DNA of 64,000 nucleotides from Aminobacter ciceronei (lineage in GTDB: Bacteria > Pseudomonadota > Alphaproteobacteria > Rhizobiales > Rhizobiaceae): assembly GCF_014138625.1 (NCBI RefSeq), contig NZ_JACJHY010000023.1:1-64000 (forward strand), in the 5' to 3' direction. Below the pieces are notes generated by a model. That model saw nothing but the letters and a program-made list of their open reading frames with translations. It was not told the origin of the DNA and made no database searches. This document shows, in pieces, positions 19,010-27,848 of this stretch. The position numbers and the translations under genes are program-made. The stretch's first letter is position 1; every line of letters starts with the position of its first letter.

Positions 19010-19821
19010 GCCTCATCACCGCAAAGCTGACCGAAGAACAGATCCGCCAGCTCAAGGCTCCGGCCCAGCGTGAGCGGCTGTTCCGCACCATCTCCTATTT
19101 CAGCCCGATCCTGTTGTTGTTGCTATGGGAGATCGCCTCGCAGCTCAATGTCATCGACCGGCGCTTCTTCCCCCCGCCGAGTGCCATTGCCGGCACCGCC
19201 TGGCAGATGATCGCCAGCTTCGAAATTTTCGACCATATCGGTGCCACGCTGCGCCGCGTCTCGGTCGGCTATGTCATGGGTGCCGTACCGGGCATTCTGC
19301 TCGGCCTGATCCTCGGCCTGTCGCAGCCGGCGCGGCGGGTGCTCGGGCCGATCTTCGCCGCACTCTATCCGGTGCCGAAGATCGCCATTTTGCCGCTGAT
19401 CCTGTTGATCTTCGGCGTCGGAGACGCCTCGAAATTCGTCGTCATCGCCATCGGCGTGTTCTTCCTCTTGCTCTACAACACGATGGGCGGGGTGATGCAG
19501 ACGCCGCAGATCTATCTCGACGTTGCCAAGAACGCCGGCGCTACGCGCTTCCAGACATTTTTCCGCATTGCACTGCCGTCGGCTCTGCCCAACATCTTCA
19601 CCGGGCTCCGGCTGGCCGCGGGGTCGTCCTACATCATCATCGCGGCGGCGGAATTCCTTGGCGCGCGCAGCGGCGTCGGCTTCTTCATCTGGGCGTCGTG
19701 GCAGACCTTTGCGGTGTCGCGCATGTTCGTCGGCATCGTGGTGATCTCGGCCCTGGGTTATCTCACCATTCTCGCGCTCGAGGCGCTGGAACGGCGTTTC
19801 GTGCCCTGGGCAAAACACTGA
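19006..19821 (+). CDS. ABC transporter permease (SsuC/TauC-like)
   Basis: A 271-residue inner-membrane permease with about six hydrophobic segments. The cytoplasmic loop carries the EAA-like sequence DVAKNAGATRFQTFFRIALPSALPNIFTGLRLA, characteristic of SsuC/TauC/NrtB permeases. The start codon overlaps the ATPase stop (ATGA), so the three transport genes are translationally coupled. Confidence 0.9.
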   Translation: MSLITAKLTEEQIRQLKAPAQRERLFRTISYFSPILLLLLWEIASQLNVIDRRFFPPPSAIAGTAWQMIASFEIFDHIGATLRRVSVGYVMGAVPGILLGLILGLSQPARRVLGPIFAALYPVPKIAILPLILLIFGVGDASKFVVIAIGVFFLLLYNTMGGVMQTPQIYLDVAKNAGATRFQTFFRIALPSALPNIFTGLRLAAGSSYIIIAAAEFLGARSGVGFFIWASWQTFAVSRMFVGIVVISALGYLTILALEALERRFVPWAKH

Positions 19822-19842
19822 GGGGCTGAGGAGCACAAGCTC

Positions 19843-20556
19843 ATGATCGTCGACGCCGACCCCACCGTGAATGCACCCGTTTCCGAGCGCATCTATCTGG
19901 CGCTCCGCCAGGAGATCATGCGTTGCGAGATCGTGCCGGGGACGACGCTTGATGCTGCCTCAATCGCCGGCAAGTACGAGGTGTCGAAGACGCCAGTGCG
20001 CGATGCCATGCAGAAGCTTGCCGCCGATGGACTGGTTACGATCCTGCCGCGCAGCGGCTATCGCGTCGCTCCCATCACCTTCCAGGCGGTGCACGACATC
20101 CTCGACATGCGCGCCGCGATCGGACCGCATGCCGCGCGGCAGGCGGCACGTTACGCCACGCCGGCGGAAATCGCGCTGCTGCGCCAGATCGTGAGGGAAT
20201 ATGCCCAGCCGATGGATATCGGCACCATGCAGCAGGTGGCTCGGCGCTTTCACCTCGCCATTGCCCGCTGCAGCCGCAACAAGCGTGTCGTCGCGCTTTC
20301 GGAGACCCTGTTCGACGAGCTCGAACGCCTGCTGCGCTTTGCCATCGATTTCACCGTCAAGGCAGGCGAGCATTCCGACGAGCACACGGCACTGGTCGAT
20401 GCGATTGCGGCCGGCGACGGCGAGCGGGCCGCGGCGATAGAGTTCGCCCATATCAAGCACTCCAGGGAGTTCCTGATCGAGCGTCTGATGACGCTGGGCT
20501 ACCTCTCGGCAAGCGAGATCCAGCTTGGCGGCGCAGCGCGGAGCCCGGCCGAATGA
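19843..20556 (+). CDS. GntR-family (FadR/FCD) transcriptional regulator
   Basis: A 237-residue regulator. The N-terminal winged helix-turn-helix includes VSERIYLALRQEIM and YEVSKTPVRDAMQKL followed by GYRVAPI; the all-alpha FCD ligand domain follows, with DILDMRAAIGPHAAR and the metal-site-type FHLAIARCSRN and DEHTALVDAIAAGD segments. FCD regulators usually sense an organic acid that is substrate or product of the operon. It follows the permease by 21 bp behind GAGGAG and its stop overlaps the next gene by 4 bp, so it is embedded in the operon it probably controls. Confidence 0.9.
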   Translation: MIVDADPTVNAPVSERIYLALRQEIMRCEIVPGTTLDAASIAGKYEVSKTPVRDAMQKLAADGLVTILPRSGYRVAPITFQAVHDILDMRAAIGPHAARQAARYATPAEIALLRQIVREYAQPMDIGTMQQVARRFHLAIARCSRNKRVVALSETLFDELERLLRFAIDFTVKAGEHSDEHTALVDAIAAGDGERAAAIEFAHIKHSREFLIERLMTLGYLSASEIQLGGAARSPAE

Positions 20557-21467
20557 TCGCGATCCCTGATGCGGCCGGCCGGTTGGCGGCAGCACTTGGC
20601 GGCGGCCCGGCAGCGCAGCTCGCGGCTTCGGCGCTGGTCGAGGCCGATGCTCTCGGCCTGCCGCGTTTCGGCATCGCCATGCTCGACGAATGGACTGTCG
20701 ATGCAGCGCCGGTGCCGGCACGCGAGAGCTCGCAGGCCATAGGCTGGCTCGACTGTGCCTCATGCTTTGCACCGCTGGCGGTCGCCAGCGCCACGCTCGA
20801 CCTTGCCGAGGCCGCCAGGCAGTTCGGCGTCGCCGCGGTGTTCCTGCGCGGTGTCAGGGGCTTTGGCCGGCTCGCACCCTTTGTTCGCCATCTCGCAGAT
20901 GGCGGCCTGCTCGGCATCGCCGGTGCGGAAGGCCCGCCTTTCGTCGCGCCACATGGCGGTACCCGTCCGGTGATCGGCACCAATCCGCTGGCGCTTGCCA
21001 TAGGGCAGGGTTCCGAACGCGTCGTCATCGATGTCGCCACCAGCACGGCAACCATGGCCGATATCCGCAACGCCCGTGCTTCGGGCGCGCCCTTGCCTGA
21101 GGGGATCGCCCTGGATGGCGAAGGACGGCCGACCAGAATCGCCGCCGAGGTTGCGGCATTGCTGCCGCGTGGCGGCCAGATCGGCTCGCTGCTCGGATTG
21201 GTGGTCGAGCTCATGGCCGGCGTCGCGGGTGGCGGCAGGGGAGATCCGAAAGGCCGGGGCGTGTTCCTGCTTGCCTTCGATCCGTCACGCGCGGGTGAAG
21301 GCATCGACTGGCAAGCCAGGCTGGCCGGGCTGAAGGGCGACTGGATCGAGGGCGGCGGTCACTGGCCGCGTGGCGGCCGCGCGGCACCCGAGGCCGTGCT
21401 GGACGACGATTTCGTCCAGCGTCTCGACACCTCTCTCGCCCGCATGACGATCCAGCCAGGCCGATGA
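20553..21467 (+). CDS. Atypical Ldh-family (malate/L-lactate dehydrogenase-like) protein
   Basis: A 304-residue member of the Ldh/YlbC/AllD NAD(P)H-dependent oxidoreductase family. Recognisable segments are VAPHGGTRPVIGTNPLALAI, VIDVATSTATMADI, PLPEGIALDGEGRPT and LLGLVVELMAGVAGGG. It is shorter than the usual 330-350 residues. The N-terminal HSHG motif with the catalytic His and the NHFG motif are absent: the matching places read LGLPRFG and GVRGFGRLAPF. It may have altered chemistry or be non-catalytic. It overlaps the GntR gene by 4 bp. Confidence 0.8.
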   Translation: MIAIPDAAGRLAAALGGGPAAQLAASALVEADALGLPRFGIAMLDEWTVDAAPVPARESSQAIGWLDCASCFAPLAVASATLDLAEAARQFGVAAVFLRGVRGFGRLAPFVRHLADGGLLGIAGAEGPPFVAPHGGTRPVIGTNPLALAIGQGSERVVIDVATSTATMADIRNARASGAPLPEGIALDGEGRPTRIAAEVAALLPRGGQIGSLLGLVVELMAGVAGGGRGDPKGRGVFLLAFDPSRAGEGIDWQARLAGLKGDWIEGGGHWPRGGRAAPEAVLDDDFVQRLDTSLARMTIQPGR

Positions 21468-21504
21468 CCACGCCGGTCAACCAGATGCAGAGTTTGTAAG
21501 CCAG

Positions 21505-22845
21505 ATGACCACAAAGCCCGTTTCAGCACCTGTCTTTTCCATCGATGTCTTGGACGGCCTGATCGACGAGCCGCGGCAGATCGTCGTCTCCGGCCTCGTC
21601 CCTGACGAACTCGTCGCCGTCTCTGCCCGCACCGAGCGGGCGCATGGCGTGACCTGGATGAGCCAGGCGACCTTCTTGGCGGACGCCGACGGCGTGGTCG
21701 ACCTGGCCCGCGACGCGCCGGTCGGCGGAGACTATGCCGAAGTTGCAGCCATGGGCCTGATCTGGAGCCAGCAGCCGGTCGACAGCACCAGCGCCGAGCT
21801 CTTCGCCGACGATATCATGCAGCCCATGGCGACGACGCTGACAGCCGAAACCGCCGGTGGCGTGCGGGCCGAGGCCAGGCTTTTTCAGGCTTTCGCCGCG
21901 CCTGGAGTGGAGCGATGCGAGATCCGCGACGACGGATTGGTCGGCACGCTGTTCACGCCCGCCGGGCCGGGACCGCATCCGGTCGTCATGGTGCTCAACG
22001 GCTCGGGCGGCGGCATTAACGAACCGCGCGCAGCACTGCTTGCGTCCCGTGGTTACCAGGCCTTTGCGCTCGGCTACTTCAAGGCGCCGGGGTTGTCGCC
22101 CTTCATCACCGAAACACCGCTCGAATATCTCGAGGCCGGCCTGCGCTGGGCGCGTCGAGAGCTCCAGCCGAAAGACGGCTTCGTTGCTGTCAGCGGCCAG
22201 TCGCGCGGCGGCGAACTCGCGCTGCTGCTCGGCGCCACGTTCCCTGAACTGGTCTCCGCCGTGATTGCTTTCGTGCCAGGTGCTGTGGTCCATGGCGCCC
22301 AGGGCGCGGGCGATCCGGCACGTGGCGGCTGGCAAGGCACGACCTGGACAAGGGGCGGCGTTCCGCTGCCCCATCTGTGGCAGGACAATGCCGCCGTGCA
22401 CTGGCATCCCTGGGCCGGCGAGGCTCCGCCCAGCCGGCATCACTCGGTCTTCTTCGAAGGCTTGAAGGACACCAAGCTTGCGGCCCGCGCGCGCATTCCA
22501 GTCGAGAACATTGCGGGTCCGGTGCTGCTGATCTCGGGCCGTGACGACCGCGCCTGGCCGTCCAGCCTCTATTCCCGCATGGTCGCTTCGGCCTTGCGGA
22601 AGCACGACCATCGTCATCTGGTCAGGCATCTCGATTTCGACGATGCCGGTCACGCCATCAACCTGCCGATTGTGCCGTCGACCCAGATCAGTCGCCTGCA
22701 TCCGGTGTCGAAGGTCCCTTACACCAATGGCGGCACGCCCTCCGGCAACTCGAGGGCCGACACCGGCTCTTGGCGCGGCATGCTCGCCTTCCTGGACGAG
22801 ATCACCGGGGCCGCCACCCACCAGAATGCCCACGCAAAAAGCTGA
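21505..22845 (+). CDS. BAAT/acyl-CoA thioesterase-family alpha/beta hydrolase
   Basis: A 446-residue protein with the two-domain layout of bile acid-CoA:amino acid N-acyltransferases and type I acyl-CoA thioesterases. An N-terminal beta-rich Bile_Hydr_Trans domain (about residues 10-130) is followed by a BAAT_C alpha/beta hydrolase domain. The nucleophile elbow is SGQSRGGELAL, with Ser as in thioesterases rather than the Cys of BAAT; SGRDDRAWPS and DDAGHAIN supply the likely acid and His. Bacterial members have few known substrates. It follows the Ldh-like gene by 37 bp and precedes the DUF1684 gene by 22 bp. Confidence 0.82.
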   Translation: MTTKPVSAPVFSIDVLDGLIDEPRQIVVSGLVPDELVAVSARTERAHGVTWMSQATFLADADGVVDLARDAPVGGDYAEVAAMGLIWSQQPVDSTSAELFADDIMQPMATTLTAETAGGVRAEARLFQAFAAPGVERCEIRDDGLVGTLFTPAGPGPHPVVMVLNGSGGGINEPRAALLASRGYQAFALGYFKAPGLSPFITETPLEYLEAGLRWARRELQPKDGFVAVSGQSRGGELALLLGATFPELVSAVIAFVPGAVVHGAQGAGDPARGGWQGTTWTRGGVPLPHLWQDNAAVHWHPWAGEAPPSRHHSVFFEGLKDTKLAARARIPVENIAGPVLLISGRDDRAWPSSLYSRMVASALRKHDHRHLVRHLDFDDAGHAINLPIVPSTQISRLHPVSKVPYTNGGTPSGNSRADTGSWRGMLAFLDEITGAATHQNAHAKS

Positions 22846-22867
22846 ATTCTTCGAAAGGGAGACGAAC

Positions 22868-23755
22868 ATGCCCACAAGAGAACATTTGGAAGGCCAGTGG
22901 CGCGAATGGCGCTACGCTCATGTCGCCAAGATGTTCCGGCCTTATGGCTGGACCTCGCTGGTCGCCCAGTACTGGCTGGAAGCCGGCGACAAGGACGTCA
23001 GCTTCGACCTGCTCCCCGGAACCTGGTCGGTCGAGGACACCAAGGTCATGTTCACCCCGCCCGCTTCGGGGCCGAACCTCTCCGTCAATGGCACCTATCC
23101 GACCGAGCCGATCGAGATCATTCCGGGCCGCAACCAGACCTATGGCCACGGCAAAAGCGAGCCCGTCTATTTCGGTGTCAACGAGGTCGAAGCTATCCTG
23201 CGCAGCAGGAATGACGGCAAGTCGCTTTATGGTGTGCGCGTGCGCGATCCGCGCGTGGCGACGACGGTGGAGGAGGCGGGCGTTTCCGCATTCGACTACG
23301 ATCCAGCATGGCGTATTCCCGGCGTCTACACGCCGACTGATATCACCGAATACGAGGCGGAAACCGTCGAAGCCGGTGTGCGTGAATCGACGCCGCGGAT
23401 CGGCACCTTCACCTTCGAGCACAATGGCAAGAGCTATACCATCGAGCTGATCGGCAAGGACACGGCAACGGGCGTGCAGCCGGTGGCCCACGTCCGCGAC
23501 AAGACCAGTGGCCCCGTCACCTACGGTGCCGGCCGCGTCATCGAACTGCAGTTCACCGACGGCACCAACAGCCGCATCGACTGGATCGATTTCAACTATG
23601 CGGTGGCGCTGCCATGCGCCTTCACCAACTTCGTCACCTGTCCGCTGGTCCCGCGCGAGAACCAGCTCGATTTCGAGGTTCTCGCCGGTGAAAAGCGCCC
23701 GGCGCGGGACGTGGTCAGGACGATGACCTATCAGGCTGGCACAGACGCCGCCTGA
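22868..23755 (+). CDS. DUF1684 family protein
   Basis: A 295-residue protein started by an ATG behind AAAGGGAG. The signature C-terminal segment ALPCAFTNFVTCPLVPRENQL, preceded by VTYGAGRVIEL and IDWIDFNYA, identifies the DUF1684 family; KSLYGVRVRDPR is also typical. Function is unknown. No signal peptide or membrane segment. Last gene of the operon beginning at 17190, so it probably acts on the imported compound together with the BAAT-type hydrolase and Ldh-like protein. Confidence 0.85.
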   Translation: MPTREHLEGQWREWRYAHVAKMFRPYGWTSLVAQYWLEAGDKDVSFDLLPGTWSVEDTKVMFTPPASGPNLSVNGTYPTEPIEIIPGRNQTYGHGKSEPVYFGVNEVEAILRSRNDGKSLYGVRVRDPRVATTVEEAGVSAFDYDPAWRIPGVYTPTDITEYEAETVEAGVRESTPRIGTFTFEHNGKSYTIELIGKDTATGVQPVAHVRDKTSGPVTYGAGRVIELQFTDGTNSRIDWIDFNYAVALPCAFTNFVTCPLVPRENQLDFEVLAGEKRPARDVVRTMTYQAGTDAA

Positions 23756-23852
23756 CAGGCATTTGCCGCTCACGCGTGCGGTTCCCGATGTGGTGGGGTG
23801 ACAGACACCTCGCCATTTGCAATCACTTCTGTTTCGACAGGAGGCGCGGGCG

Positions 23853-24155
23853 ATGATGACGGGAGCGATGTGCAGGGCGGCGCGTGCGCTGGTGGAAATC
23901 AGCCGGCAAAGACTGGCTGTGGCCTCCAGCGTCGACGAGGCCGATATCGAGGCCTTCGAACGCAAGACCGGCATCCCGGACGATGCCGCCATTGGCGCGC
24001 TTCAGGCGGCATTGGAACATTACGGCGCCGTCTTCATCCCCGAGGAGGGCGGCAATGGCGCGGGCGTGCGCCTGAAGTTCAGCCGGTCGGTGACCAAAAG
24101 ACTGTCGATGCTCGAGGGCGAGGGCGGGCCTGCCGCCAGCGACGACGTTCCCTGA
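23853..24155 (+). CDS. Small XRE-like helix-turn-helix protein
   Basis: A 100-residue protein (99 if the adjacent ATG at 23856 is used). AGGAGG lies eight bases upstream of the first [38 protein letters not shown] and [16 protein letters not shown] form the pattern of short rhizobial XRE-type regulators. The HTH is degenerate compared with classical Cro/CI proteins. It stands alone between the DUF1684 operon and a lipase-like gene; no target is evident. Confidence 0.7.
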   Translation: MMTGAMCRAARALVEISRQRLAVASSVDEADIEAFERKTGIPDDAAIGALQAALEHYGAVFIPEEGGNGAGVRLKFSRSVTKRLSMLEGEGGPAASDDVP

Positions 24156-24210
24156 GGCGGCTCATGATCTCGTCCTTGAGGCTATCGGGCAATCCGGTCT
24201 AGCTTCACGC

Positions 24211-24939
24211 ATGCGACTGTTGTCTGCCCTGTTGTTGTCGCTTGTGTCGTCGGCCGCCTTTGCGCAAGACTGCGTCGTGCTGCTGCATGGCCTCGCGCGC
24301 TCCGACGTGTCCTTCCTGCTGATGGAAGAGACATTCACCAAACTCGACTACGCCGTCGTCAGCGACACTTATCCTTCGGTCGAGGCGCCAATCGGGCAGT
24401 TGATCGCCCATGTCGGTGCGTCGGCGGCAAAGTGCGGTCCGGCAGCCAGGGTCAACTTCGTCACCCATTCGATGGGCGGTATCCTGCTCCGGGCCTGGCT
24501 GAAGGACAACCGGCCGCCAAATCTCGGCCGGGTGGTGATGCTTGCGCCGCCCAACCACGGCTCCGAGGTCGTCGACACGCTCGGCGGCCTCAAGTTGTTC
24601 GAGATGCTCAATGGCCCCGCCGGCATGCAGCTCGGCACGGGGCCGGACAGCGTTCCGAACCAGCTCGGTGCTGCGGATTTCGAGGTCGGCATCATCGCCG
24701 GTGACCGCAGCGTGAACCCGATCCTGTCGACGATGTTCGACGGGCCCAATGACGGCAAGGTGTCGGTGGAAAGCACCAGGCTCGCCGGCATGGTCGACCA
24801 CATCGTGCTGCCGACCACCCACACCTTCATGATGAACAATCCGCTGGTCATCGCCCAGACGATCAACTTCCTGCGCGACGGACGGTTCGACCACCAGCTG
24901 ACATTGGGCGAACTGCTGCGGCGCGGGCTGGGCAACTGA
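24211..24939 (+). CDS. Exported lipase-like alpha/beta hydrolase
   Basis: A 242-residue protein with a clear Sec signal peptide ([19 protein letters not shown]). The mature protein opens with [10 protein letters not shown] (oxyanion region); THSMGGI is the nucleophile elbow, and TTHTFMM near the end supplies the likely catalytic His. It resembles small triacylglycerol lipase/esterase-like proteins of Rhizobiales. Probably periplasmic. No operon partners are obvious. Confidence 0.82.
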   Translation: MRLLSALLLSLVSSAAFAQDCVVLLHGLARSDVSFLLMEETFTKLDYAVVSDTYPSVEAPIGQLIAHVGASAAKCGPAARVNFVTHSMGGILLRAWLKDNRPPNLGRVVMLAPPNHGSEVVDTLGGLKLFEMLNGPAGMQLGTGPDSVPNQLGAADFEVGIIAGDRSVNPILSTMFDGPNDGKVSVESTRLAGMVDHIVLPTTHTFMMNNPLVIAQTINFLRDGRFDHQLTLGELLRRGLGN

Positions 24940-25008
24940 GCGGGGAAGGCCCGGCGAGTTGGTTGCTGCAAAAGTCCTGAACAGCTGGCAGGAAGTGCCG
25001 CATCGGCG

Positions 25009-26097
25009 TCACTCGCTGTGGTAGTCGTCGATGAGCATGCGCTCGAAATCGAGCCCGCGCTGCCAGTTGTTGAGACGGCGATAGACGGCGTGGCCATAGT
25101 CGTCAGGCAGGTCGACCCGGCCATCGGTCTCCACCAGGACGCAGGCGCGCAGCCGCTTGCGATGTTCGTGGACCTTGGCAAGCGTGACGGCGCGGACGCG
25201 CTCGCGCGGCACGTTCCGCGCTTTCATCTGAGCGACGCCGTCGCGAACCGCTTCTTCAGTGGGTTCCACTGTCAGCCATGTCTCGGGGTCGCCGAAGATA
25301 TGGCGGCCGCCGATCGAGGGCGTCGAGACGACGGGCAGCCCGGCAAGCAGGTATTCGATGCTGGCATACATCGCGCCTTCTTCCGCCGACAGGCACAGGC
25401 CGGTGGCGCTTGCCGCCATGACCGAATTGATCGCCCGCCAATCGAGCTTCTCGATGCGGTGGCCATCGTGCGGGTTGAGAAAGTGATGCGCTGGCATCAT
25501 GCGCTTGAGCTCGTCGAGCAGATCGGCGGTCTTCTGTCGTCCGGTGAGGCGCGATTCGTAGAAGACGTGCGCGGCGCTTGGCACCAACCGGGCCAGGTGA
25601 CGGCGTTTCCAGGGACTGATCATGGCGTTGTAGAAGGCATCGTAGGTGTTCTCGACACCAGATACGGGCTTGAACGTCTGTTCGTCGGCCAGGGCATTGT
25701 GGCTGCAGAACAGCGCGTTCAGTCCATTCTCGCGAAATAGCGCGACTTCCTCGAGTTCGTTGCACATGAAGACGAAGCGATGCTCGGGAAAGCGGCGGCG
25801 ATAGAGCCGCTCAGCGGTCAGCGTCCGCAGGACCTGCCGCTCCTTGCGCATCGCCCAAGTGAACCAGACGAGAAACAGGGCAGGGCGGGCGGCCAAGCGA
25901 GATCCAAGATAGTTCGCAACGCCGAGTGGCGCGTGATTGAGCATCGAGGAGGTAAATACGGGGCACGAGCCGTCGTCGAGCCGCCCCGCTGCCATCCTGA
26001 GTTCTGCTCCAGCCCTTGTCGCTGCATCAGGTGCAAAGCCGGGTCCGGCGTGGATTCGGGTTCGGTAAGCTAGCCTCAGCTTGTTCTTCAGTCGCAT
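25009..26097 (-). CDS. Glycosyltransferase-like protein (GT-B type)
   Basis: A protein of about 362 residues with a GT-B-like C-terminal half: LCLSAEEGAMYASIEYLLAGLPVVSTPSIGG resembles the nucleotide-sugar-binding EX7E region of family 1/4 glycosyltransferases. The N-terminal half is not recognisable to me. I choose the ATG at 26097; a GTG at 26130 is possible and neither has a strong ribosome site. It is divergent from the PqqD/HprK-like cluster with 224 bp between and, given the two GT2 genes there, probably belongs to the same island. Confidence 0.72.
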   Translation of the reverse strand: MRLKNKLRLAYRTRIHAGPGFAPDAATRAGAELRMAAGRLDDGSCPVFTSSMLNHAPLGVANYLGSRLAARPALFLVWFTWAMRKERQVLRTLTAERLYRRRFPEHRFVFMCNELEEVALFRENGLNALFCSHNALADEQTFKPVSGVENTYDAFYNAMISPWKRRHLARLVPSAAHVFYESRLTGRQKTADLLDELKRMMPAHHFLNPHDGHRIEKLDWRAINSVMAASATGLCLSAEEGAMYASIEYLLAGLPVVSTPSIGGRHIFGDPETWLTVEPTEEAVRDGVAQMKARNVPRERVRAVTLAKVHEHRKRLRACVLVETDGRVDLPDDYGHAVYRRLNNWQRGLDFERMLIDDYHSE

Positions 26098-26321
26098 GTT
26101 GCCCACAAGCCGTGCCCATCCAAGGCTCACCTATCGCATGGGAACCACCCGACAGAGAAGGGCCACGGAGAGGTGCCGAAAATTGCCACCAAAAACAATC
26201 TGGACGCGAGTATTGCGTTTTGCAATGCAACCCTATAGATATCCCGGCCCGCAGCTGTTGCTTATATGTGCATTTGCTTGATAAGCAGTTTGCCGGGAAA
26301 AAACCTAGGGGTAGGGCAGGC
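26098..26321. other. divergent promoter region of the PqqD/HprK-like island
   Basis: A 224-bp gap between the divergent glycosyltransferase and the PqqD-like gene. It turns AT-rich from about 26170 and contains an imperfect dyad TTGCAATGCAA near 26220. I searched both strands for a short peptide gene of the RiPP-precursor kind with a ribosome site and found none convincing. Confidence 0.5.
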
Positions 26322-26747
26322 GTGGGGTATTCGACAATTTACGCGGTCTCGGGCAACGACATCGTCTATGAGACGTTCGATGGTGACGCGGTCGTTCTCG
26401 ACCTCGCCAGCGGCAGGTATTTCGGCTTCTCCGACAGCGGCAGCTGTGTATGGGAAGCGCTGATCGCACAGGTTCCGCCGGCAAGTCTGGTCGGCCGCAC
26501 CTGCGGCAGCGGACAGCTTTCCGCCGCCGACCTGGATGCTTTCATTGCCAGGCTGAACGAGTATGGACTGCTTTCGCCTGCGACCGGCATGGCATCGGCC
26601 GCATTGTCGCCCGAGCTCGCGCAGCGCCTGGCGGCGGCCCGCGAGGCGCTCAAGATCGACATGCACGACGAGCTCGCCGACCTGGTGATGGTCGACCCGA
26701 TCCACGACGTCGACGAGCCTGCCGGCTGGCCGGCGGTGAAGCAGTAG
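26322..26747 (+). CDS. PqqD-related protein (HPr-rel-A system type)
   Basis: A small protein of about 141 residues. The N-terminal half (YETFDGDAVVLDLASGRYFGF, then SGSCVWEALIAQ) is the PqqD/RRE fold that binds leader peptides in RiPP pathways. I place the start at the GTG at 26322, with only a weak AGGG upstream; the frame is open further upstream but not coding-like. The C-terminal half is Ala-rich and unfamiliar. No PqqA/B/C/E or radical-SAM partner is present, so this is not PQQ synthesis. The next gene is an HprK-like kinase, the pairing seen in HPr-rel-A systems. Confidence 0.8.
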   Translation: MGYSTIYAVSGNDIVYETFDGDAVVLDLASGRYFGFSDSGSCVWEALIAQVPPASLVGRTCGSGQLSAADLDAFIARLNEYGLLSPATGMASAALSPELAQRLAAAREALKIDMHDELADLVMVDPIHDVDEPAGWPAVKQ

Positions 26748-26795
26748 CGCCGGTTTCCGGCGCATTTCGATACCACTTGCTGCCTTCAGGTTCCG

Positions 26796-27848
26796 ATGCG
26801 ACGTGTAACCCTTGACGATCTTGCCGACTATGCGCGCGAGCTCCTCGCCGCCTGCGAGGCGAATGCCGATGCCTTTCCCGGGAAAAGCCGGGTCGAGCTG
26901 CCCGGCCTGGCGATCGACGTGTTTTCCGATCACGGCGAACTGGCGAGGGCGCTTGGCCATGGCATGGTTGCAGAGATAGCTGCCGGACGACCGGCGACGC
27001 CGGGGCGGATTTTTCTCGCCCACCCTGGCATTGGCTCGATTCCGCAGCCGGCGTTGTGGGGCGAGGCGCTGTTTCATCCGAACATGTTTTCCGAGCGGCT
27101 CGAAGCCAACGGCCTGCGCGGCCATTACTTCCACGACCTCAGCTACTGGCAGTTCTACGATGTCGAAAAGCGGCTGGGCGTGCAGCTCATGCGGTCCGCC
27201 GACGGCTGCCCGCCATGGGAGTTCGGTGCCCCGCTGCGCTGCTTCCTGCATTGGGAATATGCGGCGCGCGGCATGCGCCTCACGCATGCCGGAACGCTCG
27301 GCAAGGGCGGCAGGGGCGTGCTGCTGGCCGGGGCCGGCGGCGCCGGCAAGTCGGGCACGGTCGCCTCGGGCCTGCTTGCCGGGCTCGACAGCGTCGGTGA
27401 CGACTACGTGCTGGTCGAATTCGACGGTGACCGTTCGCTGGCGCGCCCATTGTTCACGACGCTGAAGCAGGACCAGGCGGGTTTCGACCGACTTGGGCTA
27501 GCTCGGCTGTTGCCCGATCCAGGCCTCCTCAACTGGCAAGGCAAGTACCAGTTCAGGGTCCAGGATCTTTGCCCGCGTGGCGTCGCCAGTGAACTCGACA
27601 TCGTGGCGCTGCTTGTGCCGCAGATATCGGGCGCCGCGCAAAGCACCATCACGCCGCTTTCGCGCAAGGACGCGCTTATGGCGCTGGCGCCGTCCGGCAT
27701 CGCGCAGATGCCGGGCGAACGCGAAAGCGGATTTCGTTTCTTTGGCGAGCTGACACGTCGGTTGCCGTGCTACACTTTGACACTGGGCACGCGCGGCAAC
27801 GAGATCGCGGAGACGATCGCCGCGTTTCTGGATAGGGGCAATTCATGA
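26796..27848 (+). CDS. HprK-related kinase (HprK-related kinase A type)
   Basis: A 350-residue protein with a P-loop LLAGAGGAGKSG (GAGGAGKSG at 179-187) followed by SVGDDYVLVE, the pattern of the HPr kinase/phosphorylase catalytic domain. The N-terminal ~165 residues are not the usual HprK N domain. No HPr, PTS or PTS regulatory gene is nearby, so the target is unlikely to be HPr. Related kinases occur in lasso-peptide and PqqD-containing clusters. The stop overlaps the next gene by 4 bp. Kinase fold is well supported; substrate unknown. Confidence 0.82.
   Translation: MRRVTLDDLADYARELLAACEANADAFPGKSRVELPGLAIDVFSDHGELARALGHGMVAEIAAGRPATPGRIFLAHPGIGSIPQPALWGEALFHPNMFSERLEANGLRGHYFHDLSYWQFYDVEKRLGVQLMRSADGCPPWEFGAPLRCFLHWEYAARGMRLTHAGTLGKGGRGVLLAGAGGAGKSGTVASGLLAGLDSVGDDYVLVEFDGDRSLARPLFTTLKQDQAGFDRLGLARLLPDPGLLNWQGKYQFRVQDLCPRGVASELDIVALLVPQISGAAQSTITPLSRKDALMALAPSGIAQMPGERESGFRFFGELTRRLPCYTLTLGTRGNEIAETIAAFLDRGNS

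Noticed and set aside
26322-26747. PQQ biosynthesis gene pqqD
   Set aside because: No pqqA, B, C or E nearby; the HprK-like, NTP_transf_5 and glycosyltransferase neighbours point to a different system.
26796-27848. Canonical HPr kinase/phosphorylase hprK
   Set aside because: The N-terminal half is not the HprK N domain and no HPr, PTS or two-component neighbours are present.
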